A stretch of 64,000 nt of DNA, taken from an uncultured SAR86 cluster bacterium (GTDB taxonomy: Bacteria > Pseudomonadota > Gammaproteobacteria > Magnimaribacterales > TMED112). This document shows positions 41,391 through 50,466 of this stretch, one piece after another. The translations under genes were made by a program, and so were the position numbers. The notes below the pieces were generated by a model. The model was given only the letters and a program-made list of their open reading frames with translations, was not told the origin of the DNA and did not search any database. The stretch covers positions 62,001 through 126,000 of the forward strand of contig CACEYZ010000002.1 of assembly GCA_902563885.1 (NCBI GenBank). Reading direction: 5' to 3'. Every line of letters starts with the position of its first letter. Positions within the stretch are counted from its first letter, which is position 1.

Positions 41391-43027
41391 TGAAAATAAT
41401 CTCTAGGTTTTTATTTGTTTTACTAGCTCAAGTCATTTTTCCTGACGAGAGACCTAACATTTTGATAATTATGGCAGACGATATGAGCCTAAGAATAAAT
41501 GCTCTAGGTGATAAAAATGCAATTACTCCGAATTTAGATGAGCTAGTAAATAACGGCACCTCTTATATGAATGCTTTTACTACTGCCGGAGTATGTGCCT
41601 GTAGCAGATCAGCTTTATTAACAGGTAAAAATCAAATATCTATTGGTTCGATGCATATGAGGACTAGCTCGGGAGGAAGCGTTCCTTATCTAGCCGTTCC
41701 AGAAGCGCACATTAAGGCATTTCCGGAAATTTTAAGGAAACAGGGGTATTTCACTTTTACTAATGACAAGCTTGATTATCAATTTAGTGGAATTTTTCCA
41801 GGTAGTGGGCCTTTTACAATTTGGAATTCAGAAAAAGATAAATTTGGTTGGAAGAATAGAAAAAATTCTGAGCCTTTTTTTGGAATGATCAATTTAATAA
41901 TTACACATGAAAGTGGGATCTTTAGAGGAAAAATGAATTCTGTTGATACTCAGGCAATTAAGCTAATGCAGCAAACAAGACAGATGCTATATAAGGCACC
42001 AGTAAAACCTGAAAATGTAGTAGTACCTCCTTTTTTACCTGACACTTCTGAAGTAAGGAAGGATATTGCAAGAGCCTATAACAACATTTATATACTTGAT
42101 ATTGAAGTAAAAGAAATAATGGATCAGCTTAAAAAGGATAATATTCTCGATGACACTATAATTATTTTTACATCTGATCATGGCGATGGCTTACCGAGAT
42201 ATAAAAGAGAATTATTTGATACTGGGATTAATGTTCCATTCATAATCCTTGTTCCAAAAAAATTTTCTTCATGGCAAAAACCAGGTGAAAAAATTTATGA
42301 CCTTGTGTCTTTTTTAGGTATTGCACCAACAGTTCTTAACCTTGCCGGTGTTTCAATTCCTAGTTATATGGATGGTAAATCAATTTTTGGAAATGAAAAA
42401 AATGAATATATTTTTGCAGCTAGAGATCGACTTGATAGCTTTAAAGGCAAAACACGAGCAGTACGTAATAAAGATTATAAATTAATTAAAAACTATTCTT
42501 TAGGGATAGTAGGTGCACAAAAGCTGTCATTTAGAGAGAACCTCATGTCGATGAAAGAGTTAAGGAAAATGTACGAAAACAACGAACTTAATGAAATTCA
42601 AAAAATATGGCTAGAATTAATTCCTGAATTGCAGTTATACGATTTAAATGAGGATCCTTATGAAATTAATAACCTTGCCTATGACCCCAACTACAAAGAG
42701 AAAGTTTTGTTATTGGAAAACGTTCTGGAGCAATGGATAGAGAAAAATAATTTTCATGGGCATTTAGAGGAAGAAGATTTGATTGAAGTTTTCTGGCCTG
42801 AAAATACCCAACCTCAAACCACAGAACCACTATACTCTCTTAAGGATGGCTTTTTACATCTAAAGAATAATGATGTAAGTAAAGATGCATCAATTGGCTT
42901 TTCCTATGATGGAAAAAATTGGGAGGTTTATTCTGAACCAATTGAAATAAAGAAAAACAAAAAAATTTACTTTAAGTCTGTCAGATATGGGTGGAAAGAG
43001 AGTGAAACAAAAATTGTTAAATTCTAA
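41390..43027 (+). CDS. Secreted sulfatase with variant active-site motif
   Basis: Hydrolyses sulfate esters in the periplasm or outside. 545 residues with a signal peptide, the metal-binding NILIIMADDMS, and the catalytic segment VCACSRSALLTGK (Cys69 to Lys80). The family consensus is C-x-P-S-R, so Pro is replaced by Cys71. Cys69 is the residue expected to be oxidised to formylglycine. SDHGDGLPRYK supplies the second metal site. A C-terminal beta domain (about 480-545) looks like an appended sheet. It probably works with the adjacent TonB receptor and GH3 enzyme. Confidence 0.88.
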   Translation: MKIISRFLFVLLAQVIFPDERPNILIIMADDMSLRINALGDKNAITPNLDELVNNGTSYMNAFTTAGVCACSRSALLTGKNQISIGSMHMRTSSGGSVPYLAVPEAHIKAFPEILRKQGYFTFTNDKLDYQFSGIFPGSGPFTIWNSEKDKFGWKNRKNSEPFFGMINLIITHESGIFRGKMNSVDTQAIKLMQQTRQMLYKAPVKPENVVVPPFLPDTSEVRKDIARAYNNIYILDIEVKEIMDQLKKDNILDDTIIIFTSDHGDGLPRYKRELFDTGINVPFIILVPKKFSSWQKPGEKIYDLVSFLGIAPTVLNLAGVSIPSYMDGKSIFGNEKNEYIFAARDRLDSFKGKTRAVRNKDYKLIKNYSLGIVGAQKLSFRENLMSMKELRKMYENNELNEIQKIWLELIPELQLYDLNEDPYEINNLAYDPNYKEKVLLLENVLEQWIEKNNFHGHLEEEDLIEVFWPENTQPQTTEPLYSLKDGFLHLKNNDVSKDASIGFSYDGKNWEVYSEPIEIKKNKKIYFKSVRYGWKESETKIVKF

Positions 43028-43075
43028 AAAATAAGTACAATTTTATTAATACTTAAACAAATTATGGGGGTAATT

Positions 43076-45325
43076 ATGTTGAAAGTAAGAAATTTATTCT
43101 TTATTGCTTTTCTACTGAATTCTTTTATTTTTGCACAAGATAATAATGAAGGTGTAGAAGAAGTAATCGTAACTGCACAGAAAAAAGAGGAAAGGTATGT
43201 TGATGTTCCTGTTTCTGTGACAACTGTATCAGGTGAAGCTTTAGAAATTGCTAGAGCTGGATATGTGCAAGAAATTGTTCAAGCGTCTCCTTCCGTAACA
43301 TACAACAGAACAGCCGGTATGAGAGGTGATGGAATTTATATTAGAGGTATTGGTACTTCATTATTTCAATCAGGAGTTGAGCCTACTGTTTCAGCTGTGC
43401 TTGATGGGGTGGTTCTTGGAAGAACGTATAACTTCTTAACAAACCTTGTTGATATCGAAAGAATTGAGATTCTTCGTGGTCCACAGGGAACTCTTTTTGG
43501 AAAAAATGCGTCGGGTGGTGTAATTAATATTGTTACTAAGGACCCTACTGATGTTGCCTCAACCGATATATATGTTCAATTAGGAAGTAATAATGAGAGA
43601 AACTTCACTGCTGCTTTTAATGGCCCTGTTTTTGGTAATGCTGCTGGAAGATTCACAGTTTTCAATAAGTTCCGTGATGGATTTATCACAAATGAATACC
43701 ATAAACTTGATAGCTCTGTAGAAGAATTGATGAATGGTAATGATTCTGAAGGATTCAGAGGTAAATTGTTATGGAATCTTGATAATGGTACAGAAGTCTT
43801 GCTTACAGCAGATTATGAGAATCAATATAGGACTGGAATTGCTGCAACATTAAGATCAATGCCAAATCCTGGTTTTATTGATGGAGACCCAGTCGCTACA
43901 AATGCTGCTTGTGGGGTTGTTCCTTCTGAAGAGGAAAATTTTTCAACTTGTATGAATCATCCAAGTTTCAATGAAATGGAGCATTCTGGTATTTCTCTTA
44001 CAATTACAAGAGATTTAGATAATCATGTTTTTAAATCTATAACATCTTCAAGAGATTCTAGCATTGCAACAGAACAAGATGTTGATAACCATTGGGATGC
44101 AGCATGGACAGTAGGAATTGCAAGAAATGGTGGTATCAGCGATACACAGCAATTTACTCAGGAATTCCAACTTTCAAATCTAGAGTCAGTAGATGGTCTA
44201 GATTACACCTTAGGATTCTTCTATTTCACACAAGATCTTTTCAGAAACTTTAATAGGAGAGTGACATGGCCTGCTATTGGATTTGATGGTACTGGGTTCT
44301 TTAACACTACTGTAGATTCAACAAACTGGGCTTTATATGGCGATACTTCATATGAATTATCCGAAAATTTGAGCTTAATTGCCGGTTTAAGATATACAAA
44401 TGATGAATTGAGCTACGACTATGATAGACCAACAGGTCCTATCATAATTCCAAATATTCCGTCTTTTAAAGGTTCTGATTCTGGTGAAGAAAGCAATGTT
44501 TCAGGTAGATTAGGTCTTAAATACAACACTGATGTTGATACTATGTATTTTGCTACATATTCAACAGGTTATAAATCTCCTGGTTGGGACATAATTTTTG
44601 AAATGACTCCAGCCGTTGCTGCTAGAGGCTCAGTTGAACCAGAAACTTCAACAAACTTTGAGGTTGGTATGAAGACGAAAGTACTTAATGACAGTATGAT
44701 TTTAGCGGTTACTTACTTTGATTCTACATTTGATGATTATCAGCAACAGAGCTTCATTGAAGATTTACTACAGTTTAGGCTGGCTAACGTTGGAGAAATA
44801 TCAACAAGTGGTCTTGAGGTAGATCTCTTTGGAAGCCCTGCTGAAAACCTCACTGTTAATGCAGGTTTAGCTCTCGTAGATGCAGTTGTAGATTCATGGA
44901 ATGGTGCGCAATGCTATGCTGGCCAAACAGAAGCACTAGGTTGTGTAGGTGGTTCACAAGATCTTGCAGGTGGAGAAGTTCCGCTTTCTCCAGATTTCAA
45001 AATGTCGGTTGGGTTTAGATATGATGTTCCAATGGGAGCAAATAATATGTTCATTACTGGCTCTTACAGATATCAAGATGAATTCCAAAGTAGCTGGAAT
45101 CAATACCCAAATAGTATTGTTGAAAGCTTTGGGCTGCTTAATGCATCTGTAGGTTATGAAATGATGAATAACTTATCAATAGAGGTATTTGCAAGGAATG
45201 TAATGGATGAATTCTATGTAAATAACTACACTTCAGGTGGACTTCTGGGTGATCAAATGTATTTAAATCATGATCATCAACGACTATGGGGTGTAAACCT
45301 CAAGTACACCATAGGTGGAGAATAA
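43076..45325 (+). CDS. TonB-dependent receptor
   Basis: About 749 residues. Signal peptide (LFFIAFLLNSFIFAQ), TonB-box-like VEEVIVTAQKKEE, plug domain (VPVSVTTVSGEAL, then LVDIERIEILRGPQGTLFGKNASGGVINIVTKDP) and a long beta-barrel ending in aromatic LWGVNLKYTIGG. The C-terminus is complete. ATG 43076 is preceded by GGGGGT; an ATG 12 bases earlier precedes that site itself. It is flanked by sulfatases and GH3, which points to uptake of a sulfated oligosaccharide. Confidence 0.94.
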   Translation: MLKVRNLFFIAFLLNSFIFAQDNNEGVEEVIVTAQKKEERYVDVPVSVTTVSGEALEIARAGYVQEIVQASPSVTYNRTAGMRGDGIYIRGIGTSLFQSGVEPTVSAVLDGVVLGRTYNFLTNLVDIERIEILRGPQGTLFGKNASGGVINIVTKDPTDVASTDIYVQLGSNNERNFTAAFNGPVFGNAAGRFTVFNKFRDGFITNEYHKLDSSVEELMNGNDSEGFRGKLLWNLDNGTEVLLTADYENQYRTGIAATLRSMPNPGFIDGDPVATNAACGVVPSEEENFSTCMNHPSFNEMEHSGISLTITRDLDNHVFKSITSSRDSSIATEQDVDNHWDAAWTVGIARNGGISDTQQFTQEFQLSNLESVDGLDYTLGFFYFTQDLFRNFNRRVTWPAIGFDGTGFFNTTVDSTNWALYGDTSYELSENLSLIAGLRYTNDELSYDYDRPTGPIIIPNIPSFKGSDSGEESNVSGRLGLKYNTDVDTMYFATYSTGYKSPGWDIIFEMTPAVAARGSVEPETSTNFEVGMKTKVLNDSMILAVTYFDSTFDDYQQQSFIEDLLQFRLANVGEISTSGLEVDLFGSPAENLTVNAGLALVDAVVDSWNGAQCYAGQTEALGCVGGSQDLAGGEVPLSPDFKMSVGFRYDVPMGANNMFITGSYRYQDEFQSSWNQYPNSIVESFGLLNASVGYEMMNNLSIEVFARNVMDEFYVNNYTSGGLLGDQMYLNHDHQRLWGVNLKYTIGGE

Positions 45326-45339
45326 TTTAAGTTATCGCG

Positions 45340-47271
45340 ATGAATAAAATAGGTAAATATACCCTCTACCTATTGGTTGTCGCAGCATTCTTGTGGGCTT
45401 TAAACGTTTATTTAAAGCCCATAAGTCATGCTAAAGTTTTATTAAATTCAAGTGGCGAAGTGGAAAATAAAATAGAAGATAACTTTCTATACAGAGACCT
45501 AAACAAAAATGGCAAGTTAGATATATATGAGGACTCCAGACAACCAGTTGAATCTAGAGTCGAAGACTTACTTTCGCAGATGACTCTGGAAGAAAAGGTT
45601 GGACAAATGTTTCACCCGCCAGTTCTTATCAAGCCTGACCCTTTATTCAAATCTTTTTTAGATGCAATGAGTGGTGGCGTTTCAATGGAAGAATTTATTT
45701 CTTTAAAACATATATCACACTTCAATTTTTACGGCGAAGCTGCACCTATTGATATAGCAATAAGGTTAAACCAGCTTCAAAAAGTTGCCGAAGAAACTAG
45801 ACTTGGTATACCTGTGACATTCAGCACCGACCCCCTTCATGAAGTGCCTCGTGGAGGTGGCATAGCAGCTTTTTCCTTAGATGGCATTTCTAAGTGGCCA
45901 TCACAACTTGGATTTGCGGCTACAAGAGATACAGACTTAATTTTTAAATTTGGACAAATTGCTTCAGCTGAATATCGTGCAATGGGTTTTAGAACAGGAC
46001 TTCATCCAATGAGTGATTTGGCTACAGAGCCAAGATGGGCAAGAAATTTTGGAACTTTTGGTTCTAATGCCGACCTCTCGTCTGAAATGACGGTTGCATA
46101 TGTGAAAGGATTTCAAGGAGATGAGATTGATAAAAATAGTGTTCATACTATGGTTAAGCATTTCCCAGGTGGAGGGCCACAAGAGGGTGGACTAGACCCT
46201 CATCTAAAATCAGGTGAAAATCAAATATATCCAGGCAATAACTTTGATTATCATTTGAAGCCTTTCCAGGCAGCAATAGATAATGGAATGAAAGTTGTAA
46301 TGCCCTATTACGGAATACCAAAAGGGCAAACTGATGAAGATGTAGCGATGGCCTTTAATAAATATATTCTTACAGATCTGTTAAGAGATCAGATGAATTT
46401 TGAAGGTGTTGTTTGTACAGATTGGGGAGTAATTGAGGGAAGGCATTGGGGAGTTGATGATCTTTCAATAAGTGAAAGATATGAAAAATCAATTAATGCA
46501 GGAGTAGATCAGTATGGAGGTGAAAATAAGCCAGAGTATGTTGTTGATCTAGTAAATGAGGGAAAAATCAGCGAAGAAAGGATAGATGAGTCTGTAAGAA
46601 GAATTTTAACCAATAAATTTGAATTAGGTTTATTCGAAGGTCCTTTTGTTGATGAGGGACTAGTTTCAGAACTTGTTAACAAAGTAGATTACATTGAACA
46701 AGGCCTTGATGCCCAAAGGAAGTCTGTGGTATTGCTTTCAAATAAAGATAATACTCTTCCACTTCCTAAGAGCTTAAATATTTTTGTTGATGGTATGAGT
46801 GAAGAGGAAGCTGCAAATTTTGGGAATGTTGTTGATAGCCACGAAAATGCTGATTATGTCCTTTTGTTCTTAAACACAGTATTTAACGGCAACCAGCCAT
46901 CTGGAATTGATAGAGTTCTTGATAACATGTTAAGCACAATGTTTCCTAATATGGATTTGAATTACGATGAGGAAATTAATACAAAAATCGAAAAATATTC
47001 ACAAGAGTCAAAACTAATAATTATTTCAGACTTAAATAGACCAGCAATATTGACAACAGCAGAGGAAAAAAGCTTAGGTCTTATAGGCACTTTTGGTGTA
47101 CAAGATAAAGTTATTCTTGAAACTATTTTTGGAGATAATAACCCGTCAGGAAAATTACCTTTTGAAATACCATCATCTATGGAAGAAGTTGAGAGCCAAA
47201 ATCCTGATGTAGCAGATGATACAAATAATCCTATATTCAAATATGGGCATGGTTTAAGTTATAAGGATTAA
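45340..47271 (+). CDS. Glycoside hydrolase family 3 beta-glycosidase
   Basis: Exo-acting beta-glycosidase. 643 residues with an N-terminal membrane anchor or signal (residues 7-27), an EF-hand-like DLNKNGKLDIYED calcium loop (53-65), the (beta/alpha)8 domain with KHFPGGG (Lys273-His274) and nucleophile Asp361 in VVCTDWGVIEG, then the alpha/beta sandwich domain ending KYGHGLSY. It has no fibronectin-like third domain. Probably periplasmic. The next sulfatase begins at the last base of its stop codon. Confidence 0.92.
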   Translation: MNKIGKYTLYLLVVAAFLWALNVYLKPISHAKVLLNSSGEVENKIEDNFLYRDLNKNGKLDIYEDSRQPVESRVEDLLSQMTLEEKVGQMFHPPVLIKPDPLFKSFLDAMSGGVSMEEFISLKHISHFNFYGEAAPIDIAIRLNQLQKVAEETRLGIPVTFSTDPLHEVPRGGGIAAFSLDGISKWPSQLGFAATRDTDLIFKFGQIASAEYRAMGFRTGLHPMSDLATEPRWARNFGTFGSNADLSSEMTVAYVKGFQGDEIDKNSVHTMVKHFPGGGPQEGGLDPHLKSGENQIYPGNNFDYHLKPFQAAIDNGMKVVMPYYGIPKGQTDEDVAMAFNKYILTDLLRDQMNFEGVVCTDWGVIEGRHWGVDDLSISERYEKSINAGVDQYGGENKPEYVVDLVNEGKISEERIDESVRRILTNKFELGLFEGPFVDEGLVSELVNKVDYIEQGLDAQRKSVVLLSNKDNTLPLPKSLNIFVDGMSEEEAANFGNVVDSHENADYVLLFLNTVFNGNQPSGIDRVLDNMLSTMFPNMDLNYDEEINTKIEKYSQESKLIIISDLNRPAILTTAEEKSLGLIGTFGVQDKVILETIFGDNNPSGKLPFEIPSSMEEVESQNPDVADDTNNPIFKYGHGLSYKD

Positions 47272-48749
47272 TGTCTACAAAGATAGCAATCTTAATTTTG
47301 CTTTTTATAAGCTTTTTCTCTCATACTGAAAATACGCCAAAACCAAATTTCATCATTATTTACTTAGATGATATGGGTTACTCTGATGTTGGAATCTATA
47401 AGGATGAAAGGCTTAAAACACCAAATATAGATTTACTTTCGAATAGTGGGCAGATTTGGACTAATTTTTATGCATCATCAGCAGTTTGTACTCCGAGTAG
47501 AGCTGGTTTACTTACTGGCAGACTCCCTGTAAGAAATGGTTTATATGGCAATACAATTGGGGTATTTTTTCCAGGCAGTGGTACAGGAATTCCTTACTCA
47601 GAACTCACATTTCCAGAAGTTTTGAATGAAAATGGATATACGACTGGCATTTTTGGAAAATGGCATCTGGGAGACAAGAAAAAATTTTGGCCAACTCGAC
47701 ATGGGTTTGATGAGTGGGTAGGAATTCCGTATTCAAATGATATGGACTGGAAAGTTGGTGATATTGACTTGGAATATCTCTTCAGGAATCCATCGTTAGC
47801 TCTCGAAAAATATGGAGAAATTGCACCTAAAATTGTTGAAAAAATTAGAAATCCAAATATTGATGACTGGAATGTTCCTCTACATAAAAGTATTAAACAT
47901 TCAAATAATTCATTTTCAGATGAAACTCTTGAGAGACCTGCTGATCAACATACGATCACAAAAAAATTTACAGAAGAAAGTCTGAAATTTATCGAAAAAT
48001 CTGCTGAAAATAATAAGAGTTTCTTTTTGTTTCTTTCACATAGCATGCCACATGTACCGTTATTCAGATCAGATGGTTTTGTTGACTCTACTAAACTAGG
48101 CTTATACGCAGATGTTTTAGCAGAAATTGATTGGAGCGTAGGAGAAGTTTTAGAGAAAATTAAAAATATTGGTATTGATGAAAATACATATGTAATTTTT
48201 ACAAGTGATAATGGTCCATGGCTTCTTTATCCAAATAATGCTGGTTCTGCAAAGCCCCTAAGAGATGGAAAAGGAACTACTTTTGAAGGAGGGATGAGAG
48301 TTATGACTATTTTTAAAGGGCCAAATATAAAGACAGGAATAGTAAAAGATATTGGATCACAATTAGATTTTTTCACAACCATATTGACTTTGGCAGATAT
48401 TGAAGCTCCTTTTAATCCAGAGGATAGTTATGATTTATCAAAAACATTAAAATACCTAGAGCCTAGTCCAAGGCAAATAATACCCTACTTCGTTGGTTCT
48501 GAATTAAGAGCATTTAGATACAAAAATCATAAAATTCATTTCATTACACAGGGTGCTTATAATCTTCCTCCTGAACGTATGGAACATGAAATTCCAATTC
48601 TCTTTAATTTAACAACAGACATTGGCGAAGAAGAAGAGCTTTTGAATTTAGACACGATAAATGAGATAAAAAGGCAAGTTGATCTCTTTCAAAAGGATTT
48701 AAGAATTAAAAATTCTCTTCTTGATATTCAGTATATAGATCTAAATTAG
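47271..48749 (+). CDS. Secreted arylsulfatase-family sulfatase
   Basis: 492 residues with a signal peptide (IAILILLFISFFSH), metal site NFIIIYLDDMGY, and the canonical activation motif CTPSRAGLLTGR (Cys73-Arg84), whose Cys is oxidised to formylglycine by a maturation enzyme not in this window. GKWHLGD and FTSDNGPW are the other sulfatase signatures. Unlike the neighbouring sulfatase it keeps the Pro. Likely removes sulfate from the same glycan attacked by GH3. Confidence 0.94.
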   Translation: MSTKIAILILLFISFFSHTENTPKPNFIIIYLDDMGYSDVGIYKDERLKTPNIDLLSNSGQIWTNFYASSAVCTPSRAGLLTGRLPVRNGLYGNTIGVFFPGSGTGIPYSELTFPEVLNENGYTTGIFGKWHLGDKKKFWPTRHGFDEWVGIPYSNDMDWKVGDIDLEYLFRNPSLALEKYGEIAPKIVEKIRNPNIDDWNVPLHKSIKHSNNSFSDETLERPADQHTITKKFTEESLKFIEKSAENNKSFFLFLSHSMPHVPLFRSDGFVDSTKLGLYADVLAEIDWSVGEVLEKIKNIGIDENTYVIFTSDNGPWLLYPNNAGSAKPLRDGKGTTFEGGMRVMTIFKGPNIKTGIVKDIGSQLDFFTTILTLADIEAPFNPEDSYDLSKTLKYLEPSPRQIIPYFVGSELRAFRYKNHKIHFITQGAYNLPPERMEHEIPILFNLTTDIGEEEELLNLDTINEIKRQVDLFQKDLRIKNSLLDIQYIDLN

Positions 48750-48808
48750 TCAGCTATATTATGCGAAGTTTATAAAATTTTTTTTCTTAATTAAGTAAAA
48801 ATTTATTA

Positions 48809-48814
48809 TATAAT
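48809..48814 (+). promoter_or_regulatory. Consensus -10 hexamer before the carboxylase operon
   Basis: TATAAT, eight bases, then the ATG of the carboxyltransferase gene, with no ribosome-binding site between. The same TATAAT-N8-ATG spacing occurs at xseA. Confidence 0.45.
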
Positions 48815-48822
48815 TTGCGTAA

Positions 48823-50466
48823 ATGTATAAAAATATTGCACCCAAATTAAAATCATCAATTGATAGAAGCTCAGATTCCTTTATTAAGAATAAGGAAATA
48901 ATGCTTGAGAAAATAGAGAAGCTTAATGCTTTGTTAAAAGAAGCAGAACTTGGAGGTGGTCAATATCACCTTGATAGGTTAGCAAAGCAAGGAAAACTCC
49001 CAGCAAGAGACAGAGTTAAGCTTCTTTTAGATCCAGATACTCCTTTTCTTGAAATATCCCCTTTTGCTGCACACGGAACTAGCTATACAGTTGGAGGTGG
49101 TTGTGTTGTAGGAATTGGTCTTGTTGCTGGTAAAGAGTGTGTAATATTTGCAAATGATCCCTCAGTTTTGGGTGGTGCGATGACAGTTTATGTCCAAGAA
49201 AAATGGATGAGAGCAATTCAAATTTCTCGAGATAATAAAATTCCATTCATCAACTTTGTTGAATCTGCAGGTGCGGATCTGAGAGGTGCCCAAGGTAGTG
49301 CAACGGAAACAAGACAACTTCAATACCCTCATTTCGCTTCCTCAGGTAGGTCTTTCTATGAAATGACAGAGTTATCAAAATTAAAAATTCCAGTAATTTC
49401 TGTAGTCTTTGGCTCATCAACAGCTGGGGGGGCATATCAGCCGGGAATGTCAGATTACAATATTTTTATAAGAAATCAATCTAAAGCTTTTCTAGCCGGC
49501 CCTCCCCTAGTTCAAATGGCAACTGGAGAAATTTCTGATGATGAAACACTAGGTGGGGCAAAAATGCATTCTGAGATATCAGGTTTTTCTGACTACTTAG
49601 CAGAGAATGACAATGATGCAATTAGAATTTGTAGAAATGTTGTTAATCATCTAAACATTAATAAGAAAACTAACTTCTCTTTAAAGACTTCTTGTGAGCC
49701 TGCTTTTGACTCAGAGGATCTTCTTGGTTTATTCAGTGATGATTTAAAAACTCAAGTTGATATCCGTGAAGTAATAATGAGAATTGTTGATGATTCACGA
49801 TTTGAGGAGTATAAGCCTCTTTACGATAGCTCTATGGTTTGTGGTTGGGCAAATGTCTTTGGTTATCCTATAGGTATTTTAGGAAATAATGGTCCTATAT
49901 ATCCTGAAACAGCTGAAAAATCCGCAACGTTTATTCAGCTTTGTAACCAAACCAATACTCCTATTGTCTTCCTTCACAATGTTACAGGGTTTCTTGTTGG
50001 CAAAGAGTTCGAGAGACAGGCAATTATAAAAAAGGGTTCTCAACTTATAAATGCAGTATCTAATTCAAATGTTCCTCATATAAGCTTCATTATTGGTGCT
50101 TCATACGGTGCAGGAACATATGCTATGTCAGGCAGAGCATTTAATAATAGATTTTTGTTTACCTGGCCATCAGCAAAAATAGCTGTTATGGGGCCTAAAC
50201 AATTTGCAGGTGTGATGTCTTTAGTAAGAAGAGCAAAGGCGAAAAGAAAGGGTGAAAAATTTGATGAAAAACTAGATAAACAGCTTGTTGAAATGATTGA
50301 AACATTAGCTGAAAAAGAATCTTTAGCTCTTTCAGCCAGCAGCATGGTTACTGATGATGGAATTATTGATCCAAGAGATACTAGAAATGTTCTAGGATTT
50401 TCACTTTCAATCTCAGACAATAATTTAATTAAAGGTGCTGATGGATATGGAGTTTTCAGACTATGA
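48823..50466 (+). CDS. Acyl-CoA carboxylase carboxyltransferase (beta) subunit, MCC/geranyl-CoA type
   Basis: Transfers CO2 from carboxybiotin to an unsaturated acyl-CoA. 547 residues in the methylcrotonyl/geranyl-CoA carboxylase class: GGGQYHLDRLAKQGKLPARDRV at the N-terminus, SAGADLRGAQ, and oxyanion-hole glycines in SSTAGGAYQPGMSDYN and IIGASYGAGTYAMSGRAF. Next to AtuA and a hydratase, geranyl-CoA (AtuC) is favoured over 3-methylcrotonyl-CoA (LiuB), but the two cannot be separated by eye. The biotin subunit overlaps by 4 bp (ATGA). Confidence 0.85.
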   Translation: MYKNIAPKLKSSIDRSSDSFIKNKEIMLEKIEKLNALLKEAELGGGQYHLDRLAKQGKLPARDRVKLLLDPDTPFLEISPFAAHGTSYTVGGGCVVGIGLVAGKECVIFANDPSVLGGAMTVYVQEKWMRAIQISRDNKIPFINFVESAGADLRGAQGSATETRQLQYPHFASSGRSFYEMTELSKLKIPVISVVFGSSTAGGAYQPGMSDYNIFIRNQSKAFLAGPPLVQMATGEISDDETLGGAKMHSEISGFSDYLAENDNDAIRICRNVVNHLNINKKTNFSLKTSCEPAFDSEDLLGLFSDDLKTQVDIREVIMRIVDDSRFEEYKPLYDSSMVCGWANVFGYPIGILGNNGPIYPETAEKSATFIQLCNQTNTPIVFLHNVTGFLVGKEFERQAIIKKGSQLINAVSNSNVPHISFIIGASYGAGTYAMSGRAFNNRFLFTWPSAKIAVMGPKQFAGVMSLVRRAKAKRKGEKFDEKLDKQLVEMIETLAEKESLALSASSMVTDDGIIDPRDTRNVLGFSLSISDNNLIKGADGYGVFRL

